Made by a program: the position numbers and the translations under genes
Source of the DNA: Micromonospora terminaliae
Lineage (GTDB): Bacteria > Actinomycetota > Actinomycetes > Mycobacteriales > Micromonosporaceae
Assembly (NCBI RefSeq): GCF_009671205.1
Contig: NZ_CP045309.1
Span: forward strand, 62,001 to 126,000
Reading direction: 5' to 3'
DNA: 64,000 bases
Shown here: positions 6,593 to 14,962 of the stretch, piece after piece
Layout of the letters: each line of letters starts with the position of its first letter
How positions within the stretch are numbered: the stretch's first letter is position 1
Notes under the pieces: generated by a model
What the model saw: the letters and a program-made list of their open reading frames with translations, nothing else
What the model was told of the DNA's origin: nothing
The model's database searches: none

Positions 6593-6955
6593 ATGGAGAT
6601 CGGTACGCGGAACGCGGGGGCGGGGCGGCTGGTCCTCAGCCCGGTCGGCGACCTCGACATGGCGGGGGTGCCGGCGTTCGACCGCGCGCTGGACGCCCTG
6701 CTGGGCCGGCCCGACCTGCTGGAGATCGTGGTGGACCTCGCCGGTGTCGACTTCCTCGACTCGACCGGGGTGGCCGCCCTGCTGCGCGGCGCCGCGGAGA
6801 CGGTCGGCCGGGGCGCGACCCTCCGGGTGACCGACCCGCAGCCGCTGGTGGCCCGGGTGCTGCGGATCACCGCCGTCGACGTCCTGCTCGGCTGGCCGGG
6901 CGGACGCGACGACGACGGCTCCGCCGTGGAGTCCGGCTGGCGTCGCCTGCGCTGA
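6593..6955 (+). CDS. STAS-domain anti-sigma factor antagonist
   Basis: 120 residues, essentially one STAS domain. The motif VDFLDSTGVAALL (about residues 52-64) contains the Ser (in DSTG) that anti-sigma kinases phosphorylate in SpoIIAA/RsbV-type antagonists. The family releases a sigma factor by binding its anti-sigma kinase in the unphosphorylated state. No kinase or sigma gene is adjacent. The convergent neighbour only 6 bp away (6962-8158) is a SpoIIE-type phosphatase, the class of enzyme that reactivates such antagonists, so the two may act in one partner-switching pathway. The opposite strand also has a long open frame, which I regard as a shadow. Confidence 0.88.
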   Translation: MEIGTRNAGAGRLVLSPVGDLDMAGVPAFDRALDALLGRPDLLEIVVDLAGVDFLDSTGVAALLRGAAETVGRGATLRVTDPQPLVARVLRITAVDVLLGWPGGRDDDGSAVESGWRRLR

Positions 6956-6961
6956 CCGGCC

Positions 6962-8158
6962 TCAGGGCTCCGTCCGAGCCGCCGCAGCGCCGGACCACTC
7001 CACCAGCACCATGCTGGCGTCATCCCGGGAGGCGGTGCCGCGGTGCGCGGTCACGGCGCGGCTCAGCCGGCGCAGCGTCTCCGCCGCAGGCAGCTCCGAG
7101 CCGATGTGCCGCTCGGCGAGATCGGCCAGCCGGGGCAGTCCGAACATCTCCCCGGCCGCGTCGCGGGCCTCGGTCACGCCGTCGGTGTAGAGCAGCAGCC
7201 GGTCCTCCGGCTCCAGCCGGGCCTCGCCCGGCTCGCCACCGGGTAGGTTCAGTCCGAGCGGCGGGCGCCGGCCACCGGTCAGGGCCCGCACCGCTCGTCC
7301 CCGGCGTAGCAGGACCGGGGCGGGATGGCCGGCGTTGACGTACCGGACCAGGCCGGTGTCGACCTCGACCTCGGCCAGGACGGCGGTCACGAACCGCCCG
7401 TCCCGCCACTGGCTCAACAGGGCCGCGTCGACCGCGGCGACCTGCTCGGCGAGCCCGCCGCCGGTGCGCCGGGCGGCCCGCAGGGCGGCGAGCGCCACCG
7501 AGGTGGTCAGCGTGGCGGGCAGCCCGTGCCCGACCCCGTCCAGCACCGCCAGCGCGAGCCGGCCGTCGTCCAGCGCGTAGTCGAACGCGTCCCCGCCCAC
7601 CTCGTAGCAGGGCTCCAGGATCGCGCTGACGGCGACCGTGTCGATGGCGAAGGTGAGCGGCGGGAGCTGTTGCCAGAGCAGCTCGGCGGAGACCGCCATG
7701 GGCTCGCTCCGCCGGATGCGGTGCAGGCCGTCCCCGTACGAGATCTTGCTGGTCACCAGGTGCCCGATCAGGCCGGCGATCAGCCGGCAGCCGTCCCGGA
7801 GGGCGGGGTCGTCCGGGTCGGCCCCGTCCGGCAGCCGGACCTCCAGCAGGCCCAGCCGGGCGGTGCCGTTGACCACCGGCACCCAGAGCCGGCCGTCCTG
7901 CCCGGCCCGCGCCCGGACCTCGGTGTAGGCGCGGCCGGGCAGGCTGGCGTCGATCGGCAGCGGATCCGGCAGCGGTCGACCCGGCTCGGGCAGCGGGCGC
8001 AGCGACTCCTGCTCGACGTCCACCACGTAGATCGTGATGGCCACGCCGAGCTCGCGCACCGCCGCGGTCACGGCCGTGGGCAGCGCGTCCGGGGGCACCC
8101 GGTGGGACCGGGCGACCAGGTCGGCCAGCGCCCGGTGCCAGGGGTCGGTTGCGCTCAT
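6962..8158 (-). CDS. PP2C/SpoIIE-type serine phosphatase with GAF-like sensor domain
   Basis: 398 residues. The N-terminal half (about 1-150) looks like a GAF sensor. The C-terminal half is a SpoIIE phosphatase with metal-site motifs CYEVGGDAFDYALDDGRL, VLDGVGHGLPA, YVNAGHPAP and LLLYTDGVTEARD, ending with the conserved DDASMVLVEW. A TACAGG lies six bases before the ATG, suggesting a leaderless transcript. These phosphatases dephosphorylate STAS antagonists and so switch on a sigma factor. It is convergent with the STAS gene at 6593-6955. A second, larger enzyme of the type is at 54416-56221. The signal sensed by the GAF part is unknown. Confidence 0.9.
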   Translation of the reverse strand: MSATDPWHRALADLVARSHRVPPDALPTAVTAAVRELGVAITIYVVDVEQESLRPLPEPGRPLPDPLPIDASLPGRAYTEVRARAGQDGRLWVPVVNGTARLGLLEVRLPDGADPDDPALRDGCRLIAGLIGHLVTSKISYGDGLHRIRRSEPMAVSAELLWQQLPPLTFAIDTVAVSAILEPCYEVGGDAFDYALDDGRLALAVLDGVGHGLPATLTTSVALAALRAARRTGGGLAEQVAAVDAALLSQWRDGRFVTAVLAEVEVDTGLVRYVNAGHPAPVLLRRGRAVRALTGGRRPPLGLNLPGGEPGEARLEPEDRLLLYTDGVTEARDAAGEMFGLPRLADLAERHIGSELPAAETLRRLSRAVTAHRGTASRDDASMVLVEWSGAAAARTEP

Positions 8159-8194
8159 CCGGACCCTGTACCCCGAATACCGGCCGGGCAGACC

Positions 8195-9646
8195 TCAGCC
8201 GGCCAGGCCGAGCACCTGCGCCGCCGCGCGGCCGTTGGCGTGGCTGGCGCCGTACGTGGTGACGAAGGCCCGCGCGCCGGTCGGGCGCCAGGCGCCGGGC
8301 CAGCCCATCTCGACCACGGTCACCGGGTGCGTGGCGGCCAGCGCGTCGACCAGCTCCCGCGCCCCGGGCAGCCGGTGCAGGTGCCGGCCGACCAGCACGA
8401 TGGGCCGCTCCCCGGCGAGTCGGCGCAGCTCGGCCGGGTCGGTCTCACCGGCGACCGCGCGGACGACCTCCGCGCCGGCCAGGTGCGGGCCGAGTCCCCA
8501 CGGCACCCGCCCCTCGGCGATGGTGGAGGCGGCGTGCACCTGCACCACCAGCGGCGCGGTCAGGCCGGTGACGTCGCCCTCGACGCGTACCGCCCGCAGG
8601 GCGGCGGCGTAGCCGAGGCCGTCCGGGGTCCCGGTCGCGGAGGCGGCCGCACCGGTCGAGGCGGCCAGCTCGGCGGCCCGGCCGGCGGCCTCCTCGACCC
8701 GGGCCCGGTCCAGCCGGCCGTCGGTGAGCGCCGCGACGATCTCCTCAGCGACGTGCTCCACCAGGTCGGCGTCGACCTTGGCGCCGATGCAGAGCAGGTC
8801 CGCCCCGGCGGCCAGGGCGCGGACCGCGGCCGGTCCGACCCCGCCCGCGGCCGACGCCGCGCCCTTCATCTCCAGCGCGTCGGTGATCACCGCGCCGCTG
8901 AAGCCGTACTCGGTGCGCAGCAGGTCGACCAGGACGGCCCGGCTGAAGGTGGCCGGACCGTCGCCGGTCAGCGCGGGCACCCGGATGTGCGCGGTCATGA
9001 CGGCGCGTACACCGGCGTCGACCACGGCGGCGAACGGTGGCAGGTCACGCTGGCGCAGCACGGCCGGTGGCACGTCGACGGTGGGCAGCTCGTAGTGGGA
9101 ATCGGCGACCGTGGCGCCGTGGCCGGGGAAGTGCTTGGCGCAGGCGGCCACCCCGGCGGACTGGAGGCCGACGACCGCGGCGGCCGAGTGGACGGCCACC
9201 CGGACCGGGTCGGCGCCGAACGAGCGGGTGCCGATCACGGGGTTCTCGTCGGCGGTGTTCACGTCCACGGTCGGGGCGAGGTCGAGGTTGATGCCGAGGG
9301 CGGCCAGCTCCGCGCCGATCGCCGCGTACACCTGGCGGGTCAGGGTCGGGTCGTCGACCGCGCCGAGGGCGGCGTTGCCCGGGTACGGGCTGCCGGTCGC
9401 GTGGGCGAGCCGGGTGACGTCCCCGCCCTCCTCGTCGATCGCGACGAGGACGTCCGGGCGGCCGGCGCGCAGCGCCGCGGTGGTCGCCGCCATTTGGGCC
9501 GGGTCGTGGACGTTGGTGCCGAACAGGGTGTGCCCGGCGAGACCCTCGGCGAGCAGGTCGACCGCCCAGTCGGGCGGGACCGGGCCGGGGTACGCCGCGA
9601 GCAACGTGCCCAGCGCGAGCCGGCGGAGTCCTGGATCCAACCCCAC
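8195..9646 (-). CDS. glycoside hydrolase family 3, NagZ-like beta-N-acetylhexosaminidase
   Basis: 483 residues from GTG 9646, with AAAGGGG just ahead; the frame is open to 9715. The N-terminal GH3 barrel has GTRSFG, the diagnostic KHFPGHGATVADSH (about residue 170), whose His-containing loop acts as acid/base in NagZ enzymes, and VITDALEMKG with the nucleophile Asp (about 254). A second domain follows (about 340-483). NagZ removes N-acetylglucosamine from muropeptides or other glycans. There is no signal peptide, so it acts in the cytoplasm, fitting cell-wall recycling or use of imported chito-sugars. It is divergent from a ROK-family gene that probably regulates it. Confidence 0.9.
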   Translation of the reverse strand: MGLDPGLRRLALGTLLAAYPGPVPPDWAVDLLAEGLAGHTLFGTNVHDPAQMAATTAALRAGRPDVLVAIDEEGGDVTRLAHATGSPYPGNAALGAVDDPTLTRQVYAAIGAELAALGINLDLAPTVDVNTADENPVIGTRSFGADPVRVAVHSAAAVVGLQSAGVAACAKHFPGHGATVADSHYELPTVDVPPAVLRQRDLPPFAAVVDAGVRAVMTAHIRVPALTGDGPATFSRAVLVDLLRTEYGFSGAVITDALEMKGAASAAGGVGPAAVRALAAGADLLCIGAKVDADLVEHVAEEIVAALTDGRLDRARVEEAAGRAAELAASTGAAASATGTPDGLGYAAALRAVRVEGDVTGLTAPLVVQVHAASTIAEGRVPWGLGPHLAGAEVVRAVAGETDPAELRRLAGERPIVLVGRHLHRLPGARELVDALAATHPVTVVEMGWPGAWRPTGARAFVTTYGASHANGRAAAQVLGLAG

Positions 9647-9735
9647 GAGTATCCCCTTTCCCTGCCGGGTCGTCCGACGGCCCCGGATCGGGGTGGCCGA
9701 TACGCTAACGGACACCCCTCGGCAGGCGTTTTGTG

Positions 9736-9760
9736 GTTAGCAAACTTTACTGAAAATAAA
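9736..9760. promoter_or_regulatory. AT-rich candidate operator between the GH3 and ROK genes
   Basis: The stretch TTAGCAAACTTTACTGAA with the following AATAAAG is strongly AT-rich against its surroundings and contains the inverted halves CTTTA and TAAAG separated by 7 bases. It lies directly before the ROK gene (start 9770) in the intergenic region shared with the GH3 gene. It is a reasonable ROK binding site, by position and composition only. Confidence 0.45.
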
Positions 9761-9769
9761 GGACGTGGC

Positions 9770-10945
9770 ATGAGTGCGACCCGGCTGCCCGGCACCCCCC
9801 GACTGTTGCGGGCGCTCAACGACCGTGCGGCGCTGGAGCTGCTGCTCGAGCAGGGGCCGCTGACCCGGGCGCGGATCGGCGAGCTGACCGGGCTCTCCAA
9901 GGTCACGGCGTCCCAGCTGGTCGAACGGCTGGAGGAGCGCGGCCTGGTCGCCCGGGTCGGCGAGCAGGCCGGCGGGCGGGGCCCGAACGCCCAGCTCTAC
10001 GCGGTCCGCCCGGGCAGCGCGTACGTGGTCGGTGTGGACGTCGGCGCCGAGCGGGTGGTGGCCGCCTGCGCCGACATCACCGGTGCGGTGGTCGGCCGGG
10101 TCGAGCAGTCCACGAAGGACACCGACGACCCGGTCGGTGTGGTGCACAACGCCGTGGTCCAGGCCGTCGGCAGCGCGGGCGCCGAGCTGTCCAGCGTGCG
10201 GCGGATCGTGCTCGGCACCCCCGGCCTGGTCGACCCGGGCACCGGCGACATCACCTTCGCGTTCAACCTGCCGCGCTGGCACCGCGGCCTGCTCGCGGCG
10301 CTCCGGGAGGACCTGCACACCCCCGTGGTCTTCGAGAACGACGTGAACCTGGCCGCCGTGGCCGAGGCGCAGTCCGGTGCGGCGCAGGGCACGGCGGACT
10401 TCGTGCTCGTCTGGCTGGACGCCGGTGTGGGTCTGGCGATCATGCTGGGCGGGCGGCTGCACCACGGCAGCAGCGGGGCGGCCGGCGAGATCGGCTACCT
10501 GCCGGTGCCCGGCGTGCCCATCCCGCGCGACGTGTCGAAGCGTGCCAAGCCGGCGTTCCAGCAGCTCGCCGGGGCCGACGCGGTCCGCGCGGTGGCCGCG
10601 GAGCACGGCTTCGCGGCGGACGGCGCGGCCGACGCGGTGCGCGCCGCGATCGCCGCCGGCCCGGCCGGCGGCCCGATGCTGGACGAGCTGGCGCGCCGCC
10701 TGGCACTCGGGGTGGCGAGCACCTGCGTGGTGCTCGACCCGCCGCTCGTCGTGCTGGCCGGCGAGGTGGGGCGGGCCGGCGGCGCGGCGCTGGCCGAGCG
10801 GGTGCAGCACGAGGTCGCCGCGATCACGCTGGTCCGGCCGCGGGTGGTCAGCACCGGGCTGACCGAGGAGCCGATCCTGCGCGGCGCGCTGCGCACCGCC
10901 CTGGACGCCGTGCGCGACGAGGTGTTCGGCTCGACGGTCGGCTGA
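9770..10945 (+). CDS. ROK family transcriptional regulator
   Basis: 391 residues from ATG 9770, which has AAAGGA seven bases upstream. Residues about 12-75 form a winged HTH (ALELLLEQGPLTRARIGELTGLSKVTASQLVERL). The rest is a ROK sugar-kinase fold with VVGVDVGAERV, the acidic FENDVNLAAVAEA and GAAGEIGYLPVPG. The zinc-binding CxCGxxGC segment that normally follows GEIG in ROK proteins is missing here. The family senses sugars or sugar phosphates such as N-acetylglucosamine. Being divergent from the NagZ-like gene, it probably controls that gene and itself through the AT-rich site at 9736-9760. Confidence 0.9.
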   Translation: MSATRLPGTPRLLRALNDRAALELLLEQGPLTRARIGELTGLSKVTASQLVERLEERGLVARVGEQAGGRGPNAQLYAVRPGSAYVVGVDVGAERVVAACADITGAVVGRVEQSTKDTDDPVGVVHNAVVQAVGSAGAELSSVRRIVLGTPGLVDPGTGDITFAFNLPRWHRGLLAALREDLHTPVVFENDVNLAAVAEAQSGAAQGTADFVLVWLDAGVGLAIMLGGRLHHGSSGAAGEIGYLPVPGVPIPRDVSKRAKPAFQQLAGADAVRAVAAEHGFAADGAADAVRAAIAAGPAGGPMLDELARRLALGVASTCVVLDPPLVVLAGEVGRAGGAALAERVQHEVAAITLVRPRVVSTGLTEEPILRGALRTALDAVRDEVFGSTVG

Positions 10946-10975
10946 CCGCCGGCCCGTCGTCGCCCCGGCCGCCAT

Positions 10976-10992
10976 GTGAAGGAATTCTTCAC
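10976..10992. repeat. 17-bp inverted repeat
   Basis: GTGAAGGAATTCTTCAC, perfect 6-base arms around 5 bases, in the gap between two convergent genes. It looks like an operator but no promoter is expected here. Function unknown. Confidence 0.5.
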
Positions 10993-11018
10993 GAGGCGGT
11001 GGAACTCTGCAAGGAGTT

Positions 11019-11052
11019 GCCGGTGCGGCCCTCGGCCCCGGGCCGCACCGGC
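11019..11052. terminator. bidirectional terminator between ROK gene and ABC permease
   Basis: Perfect 13-bp stem GCCGGTGCGGCCC against GGGCCGCACCGGC, loop of 8, between the convergent stops at 10945 and 11058. Confidence 0.75.
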
Positions 11053-11057
11053 GCCCC

Positions 11058-12068
11058 TCAGATCAGGTCGCGGCGGCGGAACGCCGTGAAGGCCCCCACC
11101 ACGAGGGCGGCGGTCAGGGCCAGCAGGACCACCAGGCCCGGTGCCCAGCCCAGCGAGTAGTAACCGTCGCAGAAGCCCGCGATGTCGCCGGAGCAGGCGT
11201 CGTTGTCCCAGAACCGGGCCTCGCCGCTGAGCCAGGCGGCCAGATAGCTGGAGAGCATGAACCGGTCCGGGCGGGTCACCGAGAGGATCTGGAACACCAG
11301 CCGCGCGCCCAGCTCCCACACCACCAGGTAGGCGGCCACCGTGCCGAGCGCCGCCGACGTGTGCCGGCCGAGCGTGGCCAGAGCGAAGCCGAGCGCCGCG
11401 GCGAGCAGCACCAGCACCAGCCCCCGCACCCAGACGGCCGCGAGCGACGACCAGAACCCGCCGCCCATCCGGCCGGTCAGCCCGGACGCCTCGCCGATCA
11501 GCCAGAACACCCCGAGGTAGACCACCGACGCCAGCGCGGACAGCCCGAGCAGCCCGCCGAGCAGCGTGCCCAGCTTGGCGCCGAGGACCGCGAACCGGCG
11601 CGGCCGCCAGAGCAGCAGGTTGACCACGCCGCCCGAGTTCAGGTCGGCGCCGATGTAGGAGGCGCCGACCAGGAACCCGAACATGGCCAGGAACGCGACC
11701 AGGAAGTAGAGCAGCGGCTCGGCCTCGTTGGCGAAGACGAACACCCCGCTGAGGTAGTCCGAGGCGCTGGGCAGCTTCTCCATGAGGGCCGGGTCGATCT
11801 GCGCGCAGTCCCGCGGCAGGTAGTCGTTCTCGTCCGGCGTCACGGTGCCCGCCTTGATGCGCAGGCAGCGGTCGTGCGCCAGCTCCATGTTGCGCACCTC
11901 CTCGGCGGCCTGCGCCTGGGCCCGGCTTAGCTCCACCGGCGTGGGCCGGTGCGAGCCGGCCAGCGTGGTCGCCACGGTCAGTGCGAAGGCCACCGCCAGC
12001 AGCAGCACCATGAGCTGCACGAAGCGGCGGGCGGCCAGCCGCTCCAGCTCGGCACGGACCAGGTTCAC
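11058..12068 (-). CDS. ABC transporter permease (ABC-2 type)
   Basis: 336 residues from GTG 12068, which overlaps the stop codon of the ATPase gene by 4 bp (GTGA), so translation is coupled. It opens MNLVRAELERLAARRF and has about six hydrophobic segments: one near residue 20-40, an extracellular loop of about 85 residues, then five helices from about residue 125, ending in the short cytoplasmic tail FRRRDLI. This is the layout of ABC-2 exporter permeases with a large first external loop, which here contains several Cys. With the upstream ATPase it forms an export or membrane-protection pump of unknown substrate. Confidence 0.85.
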   Translation of the reverse strand: MNLVRAELERLAARRFVQLMVLLLAVAFALTVATTLAGSHRPTPVELSRAQAQAAEEVRNMELAHDRCLRIKAGTVTPDENDYLPRDCAQIDPALMEKLPSASDYLSGVFVFANEAEPLLYFLVAFLAMFGFLVGASYIGADLNSGGVVNLLLWRPRRFAVLGAKLGTLLGGLLGLSALASVVYLGVFWLIGEASGLTGRMGGGFWSSLAAVWVRGLVLVLLAAALGFALATLGRHTSAALGTVAAYLVVWELGARLVFQILSVTRPDRFMLSSYLAAWLSGEARFWDNDACSGDIAGFCDGYYSLGWAPGLVVLLALTAALVVGAFTAFRRRDLI

Positions 12069-13069
12069 GCGCCCACCTCCCGGCTCTCGCGGACGTCCAG
12101 GTCGATCACACCGTCGCTCGGCGGGGCACCGTCCACCTGGCGGGGCAGCGCCGGCACCGGGTGGTCGCCGGTCAGCTCCAGGAAGACGCTCTCCAGATCC
12201 GGCCGGAGCGGGATCAGCTCGCGTACCCACAGGCCCTGCTCGCCCAGGGTGCGGCTGATCAGTTCGGGGTCGACCACCCCGGTCACCACGAGGTGGCCGG
12301 GACCCGGGGTCACGGCCAGGCCGGCGCGACCGAGCAGCTCCACGGCCCGCTCGGGCTCCGCCACCCGGACCTGCCACTGGTGCTGGTCGAAGCCGGCCAA
12401 CACCTCCGCCACCGGCCCGTACGCGACCCGCCGGCCCCGGCTGATGATCGTCACGTGGTCACAGATGAGCTGGATCTCGGCCAGGATGTGGCTGGAGAGC
12501 AGCACGGTCACCCCGGCCGCGGCGAGCGACCGCGTGAGGTCGCGCATCTCCCGGATGCCGGCCGGGTCGAGCCCGTTCGCCGGCTCGTCCAGGATCAGCA
12601 GCTGCGGGTCCTTGAGCAGCGCCGACGCGACCGCCAGCCGCTGCTTCATGCCCAGCGAGTAGCCCTTGACCCGCTCGTCGCCCCGGTCCCGCAGGCCCAC
12701 CTGCTCCAGCACCTCGTCCACCCGGGCGGTGGGCACATTGCCGGCCAGGGCCAGCAGCCGCAGCGTCTTGTGGGCGGTGAAGTTGCCGAAGAACTGCGGG
12801 CTCTCCACGATGGCGCCGACCCGCCCGGCCACGTCGGCCAGCCGCTCCGGGGACTCGGCCCCGAGCACCCGCATCCGGCCCGCGTCGGCCCGGACCAGCC
12901 CGAGCAGGGCGCGCAGCGTGGTGGTCTTCCCCGAGCCGTTCGGGCCGAGGAAGCCGTGCACCTGGCCGGCCTCGACCAGCAGGTCGAACCCGTCCACCGC
13001 GATCCGGCGGCCCTGACGCAGGGTGTGGAACGTCTTGCGGAGACCGGCGATCTCGATGACCGCGCTCAT
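12065..13069 (-). CDS. ABC transporter ATP-binding protein
   Basis: 334 residues from ATG 13069, with GGGAGG at ideal spacing. Walker A GPNGSGKTT (about residue 42), ABC signature YSLGMKQRL, Walker B LLILDEPANGLDP and H-loop LLSSHILAE are all intact. The C-terminal 100 residues are the accessory domain seen in bacitracin- and lantibiotic-type exporters (BcrA-like). It is the first gene of a two-gene operon with the permease at 11058-12068. Function is export or self-protection; the substrate is not readable from sequence. Confidence 0.9.
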   Translation of the reverse strand: MSAVIEIAGLRKTFHTLRQGRRIAVDGFDLLVEAGQVHGFLGPNGSGKTTTLRALLGLVRADAGRMRVLGAESPERLADVAGRVGAIVESPQFFGNFTAHKTLRLLALAGNVPTARVDEVLEQVGLRDRGDERVKGYSLGMKQRLAVASALLKDPQLLILDEPANGLDPAGIREMRDLTRSLAAAGVTVLLSSHILAEIQLICDHVTIISRGRRVAYGPVAEVLAGFDQHQWQVRVAEPERAVELLGRAGLAVTPGPGHLVVTGVVDPELISRTLGEQGLWVRELIPLRPDLESVFLELTGDHPVPALPRQVDGAPPSDGVIDLDVRESREVGA

Positions 13070-13201
13070 CCGCACGCCTCCCGGCAGCGGTCGGGCATGA
13101 GGCGTCCTCCCGGATTGGTGACCAACGACACGGCGCCCCACCCTATGGCGACGACGCCGCCCGTGGGGGGCACCGGGCCGGCTGCGTGGTTGGATGGACC
13201 G

Positions 13202-14041
13202 GTGAAAGGTGACCTGATCCCCGGCGCCACCGGCGCCTCCGCCCCCGCCCCCGTGGACGCGGATCTGGTGGTCAGCCTCGACGGGGTCGGCGTCCGGCGC
13301 TCCGGCAGCGCGCTCGTGCAGGACGTCGACTGGCGGGTCGAGCTGGACGAACGCTGGGTGGTGCTCGGCCCGAACGGCGCCGGCAAGACGACCCTACTCA
13401 ACCTGGCCGCCGGCCGGCTGCACCCGACCACGGGCACGGTGCACGTGCTCGGCGAACGGATCGGCCGCACCGACGTCAACGAGCTGCGGACCCGGATCGG
13501 CCTCTCCACCGCCACGCTCGCCGAGCGGATCCCCACCGAGGAGCGGGTCACCGACGTTGTGGTGACCGCGGCCTGGTCGGTGGTGGGGCGCTGGCGGGAG
13601 AACTACGACCGCAGCGACGAGGCGCGCGCCCGCGCGTTGCTCGGCCAGCTCGGCATCGCCCACCTCGCGGAGCGCACGTTCGGCACGCTGTCCGAGGGCG
13701 AGCGCAAGCGGGTGCAGATCGCCCGCGCCCTGATGACCGACCCGGAGCTGCTGCTGCTCGACGAGCCCGCCGCCGGGCTAGACCTGGGCGGCCGCGAGGA
13801 CCTGGTGGCCCGCCTCGCCGAGCTGGCGTACGACCCGGACGCCCCGGCCATGGTGCTGGTGACGCACCACGTGGAGGAGATCCCGCCCGGCTTCACCCAC
13901 GCGCTGCTGCTGCGCGAGGGAGGCGTCGTGGCGCAGGGCCTGCTCGCCGAGACGCTCACCGCCGACAACCTGTCGAAGACGTTCGGCCTGCCGCTGGTCG
14001 TCGCGCGCGCCGGCGAGCGCTGGACCGCCCGCGCCGCCTGA
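13202..14041 (+). CDS. ABC transporter ATP-binding protein, YlmA-like, without a permease gene
   Basis: 279 residues from GTG 13202. TTGGAT ends six bases before this GTG, suggesting a leaderless start, and there is no ribosome site. Walker A GPNGAGKTT, signature LSEGERKRVQIARAL, Walker B LLLLDEPAAGLDLGG and the switch His in LVTHHVEEIP are all present. The sequence is like the YlmA group of stand-alone ATPases, which have one nucleotide domain and no linked membrane partner, and no permease is adjacent here. It is divergent from the exporter genes at 11058-13069 and followed 19 bp later by ribokinase. Role unknown. Confidence 0.85.
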   Translation: MKGDLIPGATGASAPAPVDADLVVSLDGVGVRRSGSALVQDVDWRVELDERWVVLGPNGAGKTTLLNLAAGRLHPTTGTVHVLGERIGRTDVNELRTRIGLSTATLAERIPTEERVTDVVVTAAWSVVGRWRENYDRSDEARARALLGQLGIAHLAERTFGTLSEGERKRVQIARALMTDPELLLLDEPAAGLDLGGREDLVARLAELAYDPDAPAMVLVTHHVEEIPPGFTHALLLREGGVVAQGLLAETLTADNLSKTFGLPLVVARAGERWTARAA

Positions 14042-14060
14042 GCCCGACGGAGGGTACGCC

Positions 14061-14960
14061 GTGCAGCAGACCCGGATCGCCGTGGTGGGCAGCGCGAACA
14101 TGGACCTGGTCGGCACCGCCGCCGCGCTGCCCCGGGCGGGGGGGACCGTGCTCGGCGACGACTTCGTCATGTTGCCCGGTGGCAAGGGCGCCAACCAGGC
14201 CGTCGCCGCCGTCCGGGCCGGCGCGTCCTGCGTCTTCCTCGGCGCGATCGGCTCGGACGCCTTCGGAGTGACCCTCCGGGCCCGCATCACCGCGGCCGGC
14301 GTCGACACCGGCCACCTCCGGGTCGTGTACGGCGCCTCCGGCGTCGCCCTCGTCATGGTCGGCGGCGCGGGGGAGCACGCCATCCTGGTCACCCCCGGCG
14401 CCAACGAGGCGTTCACCGGCCTCACCGAGGACGAGCTGGCCGCCGTACGCGAGGCGGACGTGCTGGTCGCGCAGCTGGAGGTGCCGGTCGAGACGGTGAC
14501 CGCGGCGGCGCTGGCGGCCCGGTCGGCCGGCACCCGGGTGGTGCTCAACGCGGCGCCGGCCCGGCCGGTGCCGCCGGAGCTGCTGGCCGCGACCGACCTG
14601 CTGGTGGTCAACGAGACCGAGGCGCGGGCGCTCACCGGCCGGGGCCGGGACGAGCCGGAGGCGCTGCTGTCGGTGGTGCCCCGGGCGGTGCTCACCCTCG
14701 GCGGTGACGGCGCCTGGTACGTCGAGCGCGACCGGCCCGCCGTGCACATCCCCGCCGTGAAGGTCGACGTGGTCGACTCGACGGCGGCCGGCGACGCCTT
14801 CACGGCCGCCCTCGCGGTGGCCTGGGGCGAGGGACGCGAACTGGTCGAGGCGGTGCACTGGGCGGCGGCCGCCGGGGCGGCCTGCGTCCGCAAGCTGGGC
14901 GCCTCGGTGGCCCTGCCCCGCCGGGTGGAGATCGACGAGCTGTTCAGCCGGCCGGTCTGA
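14061..14960 (+). CDS. rbsK: ribokinase (PfkB family)
   Basis: 299 residues from GTG 14061. It has PfkB signature 1 (LPGGKGANQAVAAVRAGA, residues about 36-53) and signature 2 (VVDSTAAGDAFTAALAVAW, with the catalytic Asp in GDAF, near residue 240), plus VVNETEA. It phosphorylates ribose, or a related sugar, to the 5-phosphate with ATP. The usual ribose transport genes are absent from the window. Its stop codon is two bases from that of the convergent GlxA-type gene, with no room for a separate terminator. Confidence 0.88.
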   Translation: MQQTRIAVVGSANMDLVGTAAALPRAGGTVLGDDFVMLPGGKGANQAVAAVRAGASCVFLGAIGSDAFGVTLRARITAAGVDTGHLRVVYGASGVALVMVGGAGEHAILVTPGANEAFTGLTEDELAAVREADVLVAQLEVPVETVTAAALAARSAGTRVVLNAAPARPVPPELLAATDLLVVNETEARALTGRGRDEPEALLSVVPRAVLTLGGDGAWYVERDRPAVHIPAVKVDVVDSTAAGDAFTAALAVAWGEGRELVEAVHWAAAAGAACVRKLGASVALPRRVEIDELFSRPV

Positions 14961-14962
14961 CC

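Noticed and set aside
6454..7023. 189-residue minus-strand open frame over the STAS gene
   Set aside because: Arg/Ser/Pro-rich shadow; the plus strand encodes a complete STAS domain.
7325..9769. Upstream extension of the ROK gene giving a 1206-residue protein
   Set aside because: It covers the SpoIIE and GH3 genes on the other strand; the real ROK start at 9770 has a ribosome site and matches the family's N-terminus.
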